Shown here in pieces: positions 11,407-22,965 of a DNA stretch of 64,000 nucleotides. A model generated the notes under the pieces. That model ran no database searches, was not told the origin of the DNA, and saw only the letters and a list, made by a program, of their open reading frames with translations. The first letter of the stretch is position 1, and the number at the start of each line of letters is the position of its first letter. The DNA is from Calycina herbarum. Its lineage: Eukaryota > Ascomycota > Leotiomycetes > Helotiales > Pezizellaceae. The stretch lies in NCBI GenBank assembly GCA_001414485.1, contig LLEY01000052.1, positions 334,365-398,364 on the forward strand. The letters are read 5' to 3'. The position numbers and the translations under genes are program-made.

Positions 11407-12057
11407 TCTTTGTGCTTCAGAGGATGGAAGACTTATATACACTATCCCAGTTTTGAATGACAGAAGGGTTTATAGTTTACTGTTTAGAGTACAGATGACT
11501 AGTAAGAAAAAGTGTTTAAAGATCTATGATAATTGAATAAAAGAAGGGTTGTTAACATGAAAGATAGTTCTAGTATTCTCACTTGATTAAATTAATTATT
11601 CCAACTTCTTTGAAAAACTTTAATTCATAAATACACTTACGAGGACCTAACTTTTACGAAGTGAAATTTAGTATATGCAGAATATCTGTAACCAAAAAGA
11701 TCTATAAACAAATATAAAAAATACAGATATAAACACACCCCTCCTAGTCTATAAACAAACGCTCAATGCCACCCGGACATACAAATGAAATGCCCCGTCT
11801 AAACGATAAAATGCACGATGAAAACCACCCCCGCAAATGCAGATCCCAAGTAAGATACAACCAAGCTATTCGATATGATACATCCCAGCCCAACCATCCC
11901 ACCTGCAATCCTACCGCACAATCAACCGTTCCGGCGGGGCAAGGAGGATTTACTCATCCATATCCATCCCCTCAATGGGGTCAAATCTATGTCAAAGTCA
12001 GCATTTCCCTCAACCCCTCTCATTGCATCAACCCCCAAGAAAAGAAGAAGAAAAAAC
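11407..12057. other. AT-rich spacer and 3' flank of the FUSC-like gene
   Basis: No gene is recognised. An open frame at 11766-12261 is Pro/His-rich low complexity antisense to the end of the membrane protein gene and is not called. Confidence 0.4.
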
Positions 12058-15000
12058 TCACCCCATCTCCCCAACCACCTCCTTAGTCCAAAACGTCAAA
12101 CTCTCCAACTCCCTCACACACCCCGTCAGCGCCCTCGAATAACTATAACTATAAATCTGACTCCACCTCCTCCCCTCCCCCTCACTCCGTCCACTCTGCA
12201 TCCGTTCCAACTCCCTCGTCTGCGCCATCTGACTCTCCACCTCCGCCATCTTATCCAGTAACCTCTTTCTCGCTAGTGCCGCAGATGGTAAATACCTCGG
12301 TACCCTCCTCCCACCCCTCAGTGCGCCCGCTAGGACGTAGAGATTCATGAGGATTGCGGCGACGGCGTCCCGACGGAAGGAGAGGAGTGATTCGGCGGCC
12401 AGATCGGAGTTGGAGATGTAGTGCGGGTGGAAGAAGAGGGAGGATTGTCGGACGGAGACGAGGTATTCGAAGAACCGCTCTGAGGCGTCTATTAGGGCTG
12501 AGTATGGGAGGGGGTCGAAGGGGCCACGGAGACGGATTTCGTGACGGGTTAGGGCCTGGGTGTTGTTAGACTGAGGGGACATTGGGGGAAATGGGAAGGG
12601 GAAGGGAAGAAAGGAAGGGGAAAGGAAGAGGGGTAATGGTGTACCATTAATTGTCTGATTCGGACGAAGCCTTCACGAAGACGACCTTCTAGCATTTCTT
12701 GAAGGAGTTAGTGGTGTTTGGACAACAAAATCTTAGGGGAGACATACCAGATCTCGCAACATCCTCAACTCCCGGTTCATTTCCATTTTCATAGTACACA
12801 TACTTCGCAACCACACCCCGATAAATAATACTAGAATAAATCATCATAGCCGCCAACGCCTTCCTCAGCTCATGTCTCGCCACAAAAGGCCAAAGCATCC
12901 AACTCACAACCACAGCAGCAACAACACCCACAACAAAAGCCACCCCCCTCGTCCAAGCAATCTGAACCACAGAAGGCAACCCCTCATCCGCCTTCGCAGC
13001 AAGGGAAACAACCACAAAAGAAATACACCCCACAATCCCCGATCGCGGATGCGAACTCTGCGTAAACCGATAAATCATAGGAATCATATAGATAGCCGCA
13101 AAAAGCGCCATAACGAAGGGATTCCCATCTTTAGCACCATATGCTAAACCGCCCCAAACAGCCCCAAGAACAGCGCAGAGGGCGCGTGTGAAGAAATCTT
13201 GAATATTGCCTCCTACGCGGGGATGGGACATTATCCATACCATAGCCACAGCCCACCATCCCTCATTTTGATTCCACCATCCTCGACTTTGTTCCAACCA
13301 TCCCGGGACAGCGAGGAGAGAAGTCATGATGATGACTTTGAGAGCGAATCGCATTTCGAAGCCTTGGAGTCGATGGAGTACTAACCACAACCTATATCTA
13401 AACCTCTGTTTCCTCGACGCATGAGAATTACGATCTAAAGCTTCGTCTTCTTCTTCTTCGTATTTCCCCATGGTGTCGGATCTTGATAACCCGAACGTTT
13501 CGGACTTCTCGATGTTGGGAGTGTCTTTTTGGTGGGGGAGGGGTTTGTAGACGTTTGCCATTCCGCGCATCGTGCGGGCTAGTTGGGTTTGAGAGCGGAA
13601 ATAGAACCCTGCTGTTACGCCGCCGCGGTCATGTCTTACTTGTGCATTTGTTCTTTGCATGCCCTTTGTAAAGGGATATGAAGGTGGGTATATCCGTGAT
13701 TTTTGCTGCGATTGTTGCATTTCCATGACTTTGACTAGTAAAGCTTCGACGGTCCTCGCAGCTTGACGGATTGGATGGACGAAGAGGAAAAGCTCGACGA
13801 CTTCTGGGTGGTCGGAGTAGGTTGGTGGTAATGCTGGGTTGTCCATTAGGGAATCCTCTGCTTCGTCGTATTTTATCATTCCTTTTCGGAGTTTGGTTAG
13901 GATTCCGATGAGGTCTGAGGAGGTTGTTACTGGTGGACCTAGCCACTGTCTATACCCGGACATTCCCATCAAAACTGCATCGCATCTTTCGAATGCACTT
14001 CTCATGCGAGCAAGCAGTTTTGAAGTTGGCTGCGCAAGCTTGCTAGTTACCAGTCGGACGGCCTTGTCTCCTGTTCCAGTTCTAATAATCTGAGGGCGTT
14101 TTCGGTTCCTCTTGTCGATATCGATAATTGTTTCGCCCGCGATAGAACCGAAGGGGCTATGAAGATTATAAACTTCCGAGCTACTTTCCGACATTTGACT
14201 GCTATCGGGTTCTTCGCCTTGAAGATCGGAATAAACCTCACTCCTTTCGAAATGATCAAAAAGGGCACTTTCCATCCTCAGGGAGAGTAAAGATCTGATA
14301 ACAGCCTGCATGAGATTTCGCAGCGCTTCAACATCCGAAGGCGGAAATCGTGTAATGGAAAAATCCAAAGTAAGATCTCGATAACTCTGCGAAAGATTGA
14401 CAAATGTAAAAGCCAATTGACGATGGAGAGCTGTATGGTTTGGGTTAGGCAGCACCAAACCATCTTGCATGACTCCCAATGCAGTATGAAGAGATACGGC
14501 AAGTGGACGAGCTCCAGCATCTGGAAAAACTGTGCACGCAATTATGAGACAGATGGCTTGACCGAAAAGCCAAGGTATGCCGTAGTCAAACAGCTTTCCC
14601 CATGCAACGGCCTTTGAAGTGTCTGCAAGACAGGTATAAATGACAGCAATTCCCGCACATAATACGAGTTGGTAGATTCGGACGTAGTATGAACGAAGTG
14701 CTGCCTGTGTACCCATGAAAACAACAAGAAATGCGGCGAGAATTCCACCATATCCTCTCCTGGCGATAGACGTAGAATTTGAGAGCCAAAGTGCGAAGGC
14801 TCCCCATCCGAGCCCAGCCGCTGTGCCTAGACTAGTCTGGAAAGCACCATCGAATTGAGCTCCGACTGTCCTTCCAGAGTGATTGATGATTGTTGACAGT
14901 ACCATTATGTAACTGTACCGACCCAACCATATTCGAACCACAGGAACAAGACATAAAATATAGGCTATGAAAAAACCAAGAAAAGATTTGGCTAATTTGA

Positions 15001-15649
15001 TGCCAGAACGGGTGGTGGTGACCGCTCGTACCACACTCTGTATATCACGCCATTGTCTCGGTATGAAAAATTTGGGAGAAAGAGGATGCATCTTCTTGAA
15101 AGTCTGGGGAAGAGTTTCCTCCGCATCCTCCATCATCTCATCGCGATTCACTTTGGGCGGTTTTGAAAATGCACCATCGAAGAAGCCATCTCGGAGTTCT
15201 TCCACGCCATAAGTTTCAAGGTCCAAATCCAGATTTTGAAGCAGAGTCTCGAGATGACTATGGTTCATGCTGACTCTGGGGGATGGTGGTACTGAGCCTC
15301 CATGATTCCGAATTGATGACGCCCTCGAACGTCGAGGACTGTGATTGAAAGAACCATAATAAATACTTGATGCTGACGATTTAGTGGCGGGGTTCAGAGC
15401 TTGCAGACGGATATGTTTTGCAGCTTTCGCTTCCTCTTTCGCTTCCTGGCGACCGGTGCGGGAAAAAGTGAGACGGCGACGATGGGTTTTAGTTTGAGAA
15501 TCGGAATCATTGCTGACAGCATTTGCTATTGACGTTGAACCGGAAGTGTGAGATCTTGGCTCGGCTAGTTGCGTGGGTTGAGAGGACAGGATTGGTCTCG
15601 TGTTGGATGTCTTGTCATCTTTACTTTTTAGGGGGGCGGAAGAGGCCAT
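12058..15649 (-). CDS. ArAE_2/FUSC-type integral membrane protein (Bre4-like putative transporter)
   Basis: Three exons: 15649-12748, 12688-12645 and 12570-12058, total 1152 aa. The 44-nt middle exon is required to keep frame: GTATGT donor to CTAG acceptor with a CTAAC branch-like site, then GTAC donor to CAG acceptor. The N terminus (about 150 residues) is Ser/Arg-rich and hydrophilic. A first cluster of hydrophobic helices follows at about residues 225-375 (SFLGFFIAYILCLVPVVRIW, VLCAGIAVIYTCLADTSKA, a helix ending in TVFPDAGARPLA). Then come a long cytosolic stretch and a second helix cluster at about 785-925 (GWWAVAMVWIMSHPRVGGN, ALCAVLGAVWGGLAYG, GVAFVVGVVAAVVVSWMLWP). This two-times-helix-bundle plan is that of fungal aromatic-acid-exporter-like proteins. 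Substrate is unknown. The gene is divergent from SIR2. Confidence 0.85.
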
Positions 15650-16641
15650 TGCTTTGAAGGATTCGATGCCGTGCTTAATGACGCTTCTTAGTGGTCATGT
15701 TGAGCAAATGCTAGCCTGCCCAATTGCAACACAGAATGCTCTGTAACGTCTCAACCCAATTCGGAAATAATACCAGCGATAGGAGATTGGGCGAGGAGTG
15801 CTGATTGATGATGACTGAGACTTGGGACTGAGACGAGAGGAGACTGGTTATGAGTTTGGATGAGATGAGACAACGATGCAAAGAAGAGAAAAGAGAAGCT
15901 TCCTCTGCATGGCTATTGTACTTGTATCCCAGACATAAGGCTCTGAATTAACATTGGCTTTTGGTGCCCAATGCAAGTGCTCTCGGTGCTCTCACGGAGT
16001 CTTTTAGATCTACCGCTAAAACTCTAAGCCTGCTTCCCTGCCCTGCTTCAGTGTGCTCCCACTAAGTGCCCCTCGCCAATCAGAACGGTTCATGCAATCG
16101 GCCTCTTTAGGTCCACTTCCCACGTGCCTGCCCGGCTACTCACCGCCCGATCTTCCGGGTTCTGGCTTTTGCAGCTTGTGAAGGTCTGGGAGGCAGTGAA
16201 TGGCTGGAAGGTGCTGGAAGGAGACTAGTGACTGGATAAGTGATTTATCGTCCCCAATGTGGCGAAGGCAAAGGTTAATTGCCAATTAATGTCTCTACTA
16301 CTTATATGTGGCGCGTCTGCGTCTGCGTCTGCTAAAACCGAAAGTCTCTTCTCTTGTCCTTGCACCCCTTACCCTTTCCCTTACCTTAACCTTACCCTAA
16401 ACCTTGGTCCCTAAACGCCCCAACGCGCTAGCCTATGCCAAACCTCCAACCCAACTCAACTCCTGAACCGAACTTGAACTTCTTTCCTCTCCACAACACA
16501 CCTCAACGCTTCCAGGCTACTCTAAGCTACTTGTGGGGAGCTAAAGTGCCGCATCCCAACCCACCCCCATCCACCCCCATCCACCCCCCTCTCCTCACTC
16601 TATTACCCTGCACTCTACTGCACTCTACTGCACCCCCCAAC
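15650..16641. promoter_or_regulatory. divergent promoter region between the FUSC-like gene and SIR2
   Basis: About 1 kb separates the two start codons. It contains a CACGTG box near 16120, a GCGTCT triplet run near 16315-16330, and a long C/T-rich tract at about 16350-16640, a common feature of strongly transcribed fungal promoters and 5' leaders. No transcription start can be fixed from sequence. An upstream ATG at 16435 is in frame with the SIR2 start but leads through low-complexity proline-rich sequence. Confidence 0.45.
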
Positions 16642-18215
16642 ATGAAGGCCAGAAAACCCGCTCGACGCGTCGCTGCCAGAATGGACACCAAAGTCTCTCT
16701 CATCAACAACATGCCCAACCAACCCTCTGATGAAGAGTCTGAGATCAGTAGCGACGCCCTGCTCAACGCCGACCTTCCACGTGTCAACGGAGATGGCTTC
16801 GATCTCATCGTTGCCGCCAATTCCTCAGAAGACGGTCTGGACGACGACGACGACGACGACGATGAATCCGACTCCCTTTCGCTCTTTGAAGATACCCTTG
16901 GTGAGATGGACGACCAGCACCTGTTTAATCACGGTAGTGAGTGACCTGAAACCTTTGACAAACCATGCACTAAATATAGAAATTATTAGGCTCTGAGATC
17001 TGCACTTATGCAGAGGCCGTTGCTTTCCGTCAACAACTTCGTGCTATCGGTCCTGAAGAATTCGTTCGCATCAATGTCGATGACGGTCTCGTCAGTGCCA
17101 AGAAGCTTCTCACAGCCTTCAACATTCGTGCTCCTGAATTCCTCGATGGCCTGCCTGATAGTGCCTACTACCAACTTCTGGGTTTAGCTCTCAGTCGGGA
17201 ATTGTCCAAGCGGATCAAGCTTCCTCAGTTCAACACCATCGATGATGCCGTTGAGTTGATTCAAAGATCTCATAATATTATTGTGCTCACGGGTGCTGGT
17301 ATCTCGACCTCGCTTGGCATCCCCGATTTCAGATCCAAGGACACTGGTCTTTACTCCAAACTCCAACATCTCGGCCTGAGTGATCCACAAGAAGTCTTTG
17401 ACATTCACGTCTTCAAGGAGGATCCCAACTACTTTTACACCGTCGCTCGCGATATTATTCCGTCAGGTGACAAGTTCACTCCTACCCACGCCTTCATCCA
17501 TCTCCTCCAACAAAAGGGAAAATTGCTGACCAATTATTCTCAAAATATTGACAACATTGAGGCGTTGGCTGGTATTCTTCCGGAAAAATTGGTTCAGTGT
17601 CACGGGTCCTTCGCCACAGCCTCCTGCATTGAGTGCAAGTGGCAAGTTCCAGGCGATGTCATCTTCCCAGATATCCGAGCAGGTCGAATCCCACGATGCG
17701 ATAAATGCATTGAAAAGCTGAGAAATCTCAAAGCACCCAATGCCATGAAGCGCAAGCGATCCGCCAACGGCGACAAGAAGAAGCGTCGCTTCGACAATGA
17801 CACCGATTCCGAACCGGAAGAGGATTACGATATTCCAGCCGCGGGAGTCATGAAGCCAGATATCACCTTCTTTGGCGAACCACTCCCAGATAAATTCTCG
17901 GAGCGACTCACCACTCACGACAAGGACAAGGTAGATCTGGTCATCGTGATTGGAACATCCTTAAAAGTCGCGCCCGTCTCCGAAGTCGTCCCTTACTTGC
18001 CAGCAAACATTCCACAAATGTATATCTCACGAGAGCCGGTTTCGCATGTCAATTTCGATGTCGATATGCTGGGGGATTGCGACGTGGTGGTTGCCGAGTT
18101 GTGCCGACGCGCGGGCTGGGATTTGAAGCACGAGATGATTCCTGAGGGTCAGGAGGTGGGGATTCAACTTGTAGATGGATTTACGAGTCGACATGTTTTT
18201 ACGGAAAAGCGTTAG
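16642..18215 (+). CDS. SIR2-family NAD-dependent protein deacetylase (class I sirtuin, Sir2/Hst1-like)
   Basis: Two exons, 16642-16936 and 16990-18215, joined by a GTGAGT...TTAG intron, encode 506 aa. The NAD-binding signature [18 protein letters not shown] starts near residue 197, [10 protein letters not shown] follows, and the catalytic His is in QCHGSF near residue 303. The zinc site is CIEC (311/314) and CDKC (335/338). [14 protein letters not shown] and [10 protein letters not shown] complete the Rossmann core. The N-terminal part carries an acidic run of eight Asp and a region resembling the Sir2 N-terminal domain. A Lys/Arg-rich insert ([14 protein letters not shown]) between zinc site and VMKPD looks like a nuclear localisation signal. 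Expected role: deacetylation of histones and other nuclear proteins, silencing. The start at 16642 is chosen because the upstream in-frame extension from 16435 is low complexity; 16435 or 16681 are alternatives. Confidence 0.9.
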
Positions 18216-20755
18216 AGGTTTTGTTTTTCGTTGCGATGCGATAGGTTATTTTAATTCCGTTCGCGCAGAGAGACAAAAGCGGAAATTAGGGTTGCATTTT
18301 TCTTTTGTCACGCGTCATCAGCGCTCGGTTTTCAGTATGGATTTCTCGCGATGCCTCTTTTTCTAGCTTTCTTTTGGAGCTGAATCGCGATGCATTTTCA
18401 TTTTTCTTTGATTTGCATCCAACAGAGGCTTCTAGGGATATATTACATCCATCAGAGGATTCCGAGAGTTCAAGATCAGGCAATGAATTCTTCGGAGCAT
18501 TACGTTTTGTCAGTCATGTTACACACATTCAGCACACCTGTTTTACACGGGGGGGGGGGGCGTTCCGGAACACACGAAATGCAATCAGGGCAAGGAACTA
18601 GGAAGGGTTGTGTTTAGATTGCATTCATTTTTGTATGTTATGTTGCTTTGTTTTTAGCAGTGGCGTTGAGAGATAGCAAGCCGCGGATATAATTGAGAAG
18701 TTTTACATATGAGAATTATAGGTTGTGAGATATTGTTTGCACCCCGGAGTAGTTTACTCACTGCCTGGAAACCAGTGGCTTACTTGTTAATCACCAGCTT
18801 ACTCACAACATCGAAATTGGCAGCTTACTCGCAGACCACTAGCTTACTTGGGAATCACTAGCTCACCTACAAATCACTAGCTTAGTCGCAAATCACCAGC
18901 TTACTCCCAACCTGGAAATCACCTGACAACAGCTCACCATTGGCGAGGAGAATTCGTTAGGTCGTAAATAATTATTAAAAGAGGTGAGATTAATTACTAT
19001 TCTCACCCTCTTGTACGCTAACTTTTTGGAAGTAAGCTGTGAATAAGCTGTGAGTAAGCTGCGAGTGAGTTGTGATCAAGCTGTGAGTGAGCTGGCAGTA
19101 TGAACACCGCCACTCACGTGTTAGTTACCCCTATTTTAGATTGTGGTGAAGTAACTTGGATGAATTAGAAGTGTAGCTTACTCGCAACCCGGGAAATAAG
19201 CAGCTTACTCACAAATCACCGGCACACTTACAAAACATAGCGATTTAATTCCTCTCGTCGATTTATGCCGTAGCGACATCGGTAAGAAGAGAGACGGGTT
19301 GTCTCGTCGCTGAAATATAGTTATTGATTATTGATGATTTGTTTTACATAAGCGACGAGGAGGAGAGATGAGATGGTATTAGTATGCTGAGTTAATTAAA
19401 TTATAATAAGAATGAGGAATATATTATTGTTATTTTACGTTATATGATTTTATTGTTTTAGATGTTTGGAATTATTTTGCTGAATAAAAGTAGTTACTCT
19501 ATAATAAGTTGTCTTACCTTGGTCAAATTCTGAAGGTTATGATCATAAGTTAAGTTATTCAACTTTGTTTTCTTAGAGAGTTGGAATAAATTTTTTTTTT
19601 GTAAAGATACTTACTCGATGACACATTTTCTTACCTCGGTCGAAACTCGGAGAGTGGGGCTGAATACGATTGATTATATTCACTTCATACTCTACAACTT
19701 TCATTTTCAGGGGCACATAAGAAGCCAACTCCTCCATCTATGAACAGCGTCACAGCATTCGGGTTTCTCGCTAATCATGGTGCGCTGTCTTCCCGTCGTG
19801 TCCGCTGCCTTCATAGTAGATTTTCTAAGATTCGGTAATTTGCAAATCCTAAACTTTACATAGTTACAGACTTGCGACAGGCCTTAGTTTTCTTCATCTG
19901 AATGTTAGAATTGATTTACTGTCAAAAACTAGAGTGTTGTCGAATGTTGATGTACTGTCGAAGTTTAGTAACTTTCAGGCGAAGACCAAAAAATCCAGGG
20001 GATTTTAGTTCCCTTGCTTATTCTCTGTCTTCACGAGAGAGTTTTCCTCTGCGGTTACAGATAGGAGGACAGAGCTTAGAGCGAGTTACTACTTGAGAAC
20101 CTTACGAACGTTGTTCCCTCCTGAAAAATGTAACTGCGTCTCAACCACTCGCTGTAGTGGGTAGCTTTTATACAGAGTCGTGAGTGAACAGATTCAAGCA
20201 GGGAGTTGAGGTTGAAATCGCAAGAGTGAAGTGTGCTGTCAATATGGAGAGAGAGTGTGGGAAAATATTATATAAGGTGGCAAGATGAGAACTCAAGATC
20301 ATGAACGGACCAATTTTAACCCCCGAAGTCAAGGGTATAATCTGTCTCGTAGAAACGTACAGTATGACATCTGTTCTTACGGAGCTGCTAGGAAACTTTC
20401 TTTTGTTGCTATATCTCTTCTATTCTCTTCCCGAATAAAAAGTGAAATGTTTATCGCTTCGAATAATAGTAGGTCATCGTCGAAAGGTGAGCTACTGTCG
20501 AAAATTGAAGTGTTGTCGAAACTTGAAAGTTTAGTTAGTTGCTGAATAGTTGAAAATTTCTTCTGTCGCTAATGATTCAGCGTACTTCGAAATCACTGAA
20601 GTCACAGTCAGGACGTGCATCAAATTTGGGATACCCGTTGCCTTAAAGAGCAAGACACAGACATAACTGCATTGGGGTTCAATCCTCATACTACTGTTTA
20701 AAAGTAGTGCATAGATTTTTTATAGGGAAGGCAATGGAGTACGGAGCGTGAAATT
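18216..20755. other. repeat-rich, AT-rich spacer without a recognisable gene
   Basis: It contains the SIR2 3' flank, a 12-G run near 18549, the AGCTTACTC inverted repeat arrays (18750-19230), and dispersed GTCGAA-containing repeats near 19915-19970 and 20470-20530. No intact frame longer than about 100 codons looks coding. Confidence 0.5.
18750..19230. repeat. inverted clusters of an AGCTTACTC-type repeat
   Basis: In 18775-18915 the motif AGCTTACTCACAA and variants recur every 20-30 bp in plus orientation. In 19028-19095 the reverse complement (GTGAGTAAGCTG and variants) recurs about six times. Two more plus-oriented copies lie at 19170-19215. Such clustered, oppositely oriented copies resemble subterminal repeats of a decayed DNA transposon, but no terminal repeat or target duplication was identified. 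Confidence 0.6.
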
Positions 20756-20757
20756 TA

Positions 20758-20807
20758 TGGAGGTACAGCGTGTATTAAAGGTAACCCCCCCTTCCCCTGC
20801 ACCTGCA
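20758..20807 (+). repeat. left terminal inverted repeat of the Tc1/mariner MITE
   Basis: Fifty bases matching the complement of 21528-21577; contains a C-rich stretch and GCACCTGCA at its inner end. Confidence 0.9.
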
Positions 20808-20892
20808 TTAGCGAGTACAAACTACACCTAATTAGGAAGTATCATTGAAGCAACATTTTGGACTTTATGAGGTTATTCCTATTACTATTATT

Positions 20893-21412
20893 CTAGTACT
20901 TTGTGAATAGCCCATTTGCATCAATTACAGCCTGGCATCTATCATGCATACTCTCAATAAGGTTGTCGGTTCTTCTCTGTAATCGGAGGCTTACGCATTG
21001 CAAGACGACGGTGGAAACCTTCTCGTAAGAGGGCGTTGCGAATAGCATCTCTTTTGACTCCAAACTCGAGGACTTCTGCAAGCTGCGCGTATGACATCCG
21101 CCGGTTCTTTGAAGAAGCGCATACAAACTCCACCAGTTCCTCTATCTGGGCCTGCGTAAGAGCAGGTTTCGCTCCGACATTTCCCTTCTTACGAGGCGTA
21201 GCTTGCTGCGTACATGCCTTGCCTATCTGCCGTACCGTGTAGCCAAACTGGTCGTGTATCTGTCCGTAGGACCAACCGATATCGCGGAGGAGCTTTACAT
21301 CGCGCTTTTGGTCTCGAGTAAGCTCTGCAGCTCGTGGCTTTTTGATAGGAGGGTGTGCAATAGGGCCATGAGGGGCTATTGGTTCGTCGATAAGGTCGTA
21401 CACACCCTCCAT
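20893..21412 (-). pseudogene. Tc1/mariner transposase remnant lacking the DDE catalytic core
   Basis: On the minus strand, an ATG at 21412 opens about 145 residues of the N-terminal DNA-binding region: paired helix-turn-helix with LTRDQKRDVKLLRDIGWSYG and LTQAQIEELVEFVCASSKNR. The frame reaches the start of the catalytic region (MRKPPITEKNR). About 20 codons later, in a different phase, comes the conserved C-terminal end SMHDRCQAVIDANGLFTKY with a stop at 20893. The whole intervening catalytic domain is missing, so the three acidic residues are gone. The copy cannot be autonomous but retains both termini. Confidence 0.88.
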
Positions 21413-21527
21413 TCTGGCTAGAATAGAGGGCTTTTCGAGTAGTTTTTGAATGGTTTATAAGAGCTTCATTGAGTCTTCATTTTGGGGTAGATTTATTACT
21501 ATAATAGGCTTAGGGTTACGCCCCACC

Positions 21528-21577
21528 TGCAGGTGCAGGGGAGGGGGGGGTTACCTTTAATACACGCTGTACCTCCG
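21528..21577 (-). repeat. right terminal inverted repeat of the Tc1/mariner MITE
   Basis: Inverted copy of 20758-20807; differs at the terminal base and once in the C/G tract. Confidence 0.9.
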
Positions 21578-21579
21578 TA

Positions 21580-22563
21580 GTTGAATGACTGGAAAAGACA
21601 TGGCTAGATAATCCTTAGAATCAGTGAATAGTCTGTCTTCTTACTCGAGTACTCTTCTTTGCGGGGAGGCTAGTAAAAATCTCTATTCGTTGTTCACTTT
21701 TTAAGAACTTACGACACTATGGCTAAGAACAACAAGTATCACCTAACTAGCTCTCCTTCTGTCTCTTATCATTTTAGTTTCTTTCGTAGGCCCCCGTAAA
21801 GACTTTGTGGTCACCATCTACGGTAGGTCTTCAACTTCTCGCGAGATAATAAGAGACTATTATATCTTCTTTCAATAGAAGCTGGAAGTTGTGCTTGTTG
21901 GAAATTCAATTTGGGTTTTCAGAATTATAACTAATTTTCGACAGTAGTTCTGATTTCGATGAAAATTTAACTTGTAAGAGCAACTTGACTGTTGATACTT
22001 GACGAGGAAATAATTACTCAGCAAGGTAGTGGAATGGCTGTTGATGTGACAGACGTGCTTCAAGTAGACTCAGAACAAACAACACTCTATTCTTAGGACA
22101 AAAGGCAAGGAGAGCAGAAGAGCTCGAGAGAGCCGGGAACTAAATACAAGTCATACACGCTAGTGCGTACGCTGGTACTAGCGTGCATCTAAGCGAACAT
22201 GTGACATCCAGCCTTCGTGACTATAACCGTCACAGTTGAGTGAAATTCTTATTGAAAATGATTTTTGGTAAATTGTTTGCATCTAAGTAACTTCTGTGAG
22301 CCGCATCTGTCTCCAGTGTTATCCAAAGCAAGAGCATAGTTTTTGTATAACTCTTAAAGCAAGAAAGAAGTAAAGAGACTTTTGTATCACTTGTGTAGAG
22401 GTATGAAACGTAAGCAATAACACTACTGGTATTAATATTTCAGACTCAAGAGTTTCTTATAATACTAAATTCTAAGTAAGTATAACTAAATAGAACTAAA
22501 AGTTCTTAGACGCTTTAAGAGCTTTCGCGTTTCCTACTCTCTGATTAGTTAGTTTATTTTTTT
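21580..22563. other. AT-rich spacer before the nested transposon island
   Basis: No gene is recognised. A perfect 9-bp stem (CACGCTAGT / ACTAGCGTG) around a 12-base loop lies near 22156-22187. The Fot1/pogo element starts at 22566 after a TA. Confidence 0.4.
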
Positions 22564-22565
22564 TA

Positions 22566-22608
22566 ACGTGTTTCACAAGCGAGTCGCCCACACAAGCGAG
22601 TCGCCCAC
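22566..22608 (+). repeat. left TIR of the Fot1/pogo-like element
   Basis: ACGTGTTTCACAAGCGAGTC followed by a second CACAAGCGAGTCGCCCAC unit; matches the right end in inverted orientation with one mismatch. Confidence 0.92.
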
Positions 22609-22815
22609 TTTTTCAACCTAGTGTTATTATAATACAAAATACTCAACACTACATAAAGTTATTATTACTATAGAAGCTATCTAGTATTCTTTAGAACTTT
22701 CGCTATCTTCTACATCTAATATTTCTGCCTAACAAGTACGAGAATTATGCCCAGTTTTACTACAACGGCTACAGTACCTGTCTACGCGAACTATCTTCCT
22801 AGACTCTTTACCTTG

Positions 22816-22965
22816 TGTTGGTATGACTTGGTGGCCAATAGCATGATGCAAAAAGAGTGTATTATCGTTCGTGCATACAGAGCAAAGTTAGCTGCTCTGT
22901 CTACTTAAATAGACCTTAAGCGAGAAGGTCACGTGAAGCGCTACTCGCTCATTATTATGCCGACA
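22816..22965 (-). repeat. copia LTR (3' LTR in element orientation)
   Basis: 150 bp, TG...CA termini, near-identical to 34398-34547 with only a handful of differences. Confidence 0.93.

Larger units (their letters stand above)
20758..21577. mobile_element. 820-bp Tc1/mariner MITE with internally deleted transposase
   Basis: It has 50-bp terminal inverted repeats (20758-20807 and 21528-21577), starting GGAGGTACAGCGTGTATTAA after the first base, with only about two mismatches. It is flanked by the dinucleotide TA (20756-20757 and 21578-21579), the target duplication of this superfamily. The interior carries both ends of a transposase gene without the middle. Unlike the neighbouring elements it is not TpA-saturated, so it either arrived after RIP or escaped it. 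Confidence 0.93.

Noticed and set aside
16375..16415. CCCTTACC/CCCTAAAC sequence as interstitial telomere repeat
   Set aside because: Only one unit resembles CCCTAA; the rest is a degenerate pyrimidine-rich promoter tract upstream of SIR2.
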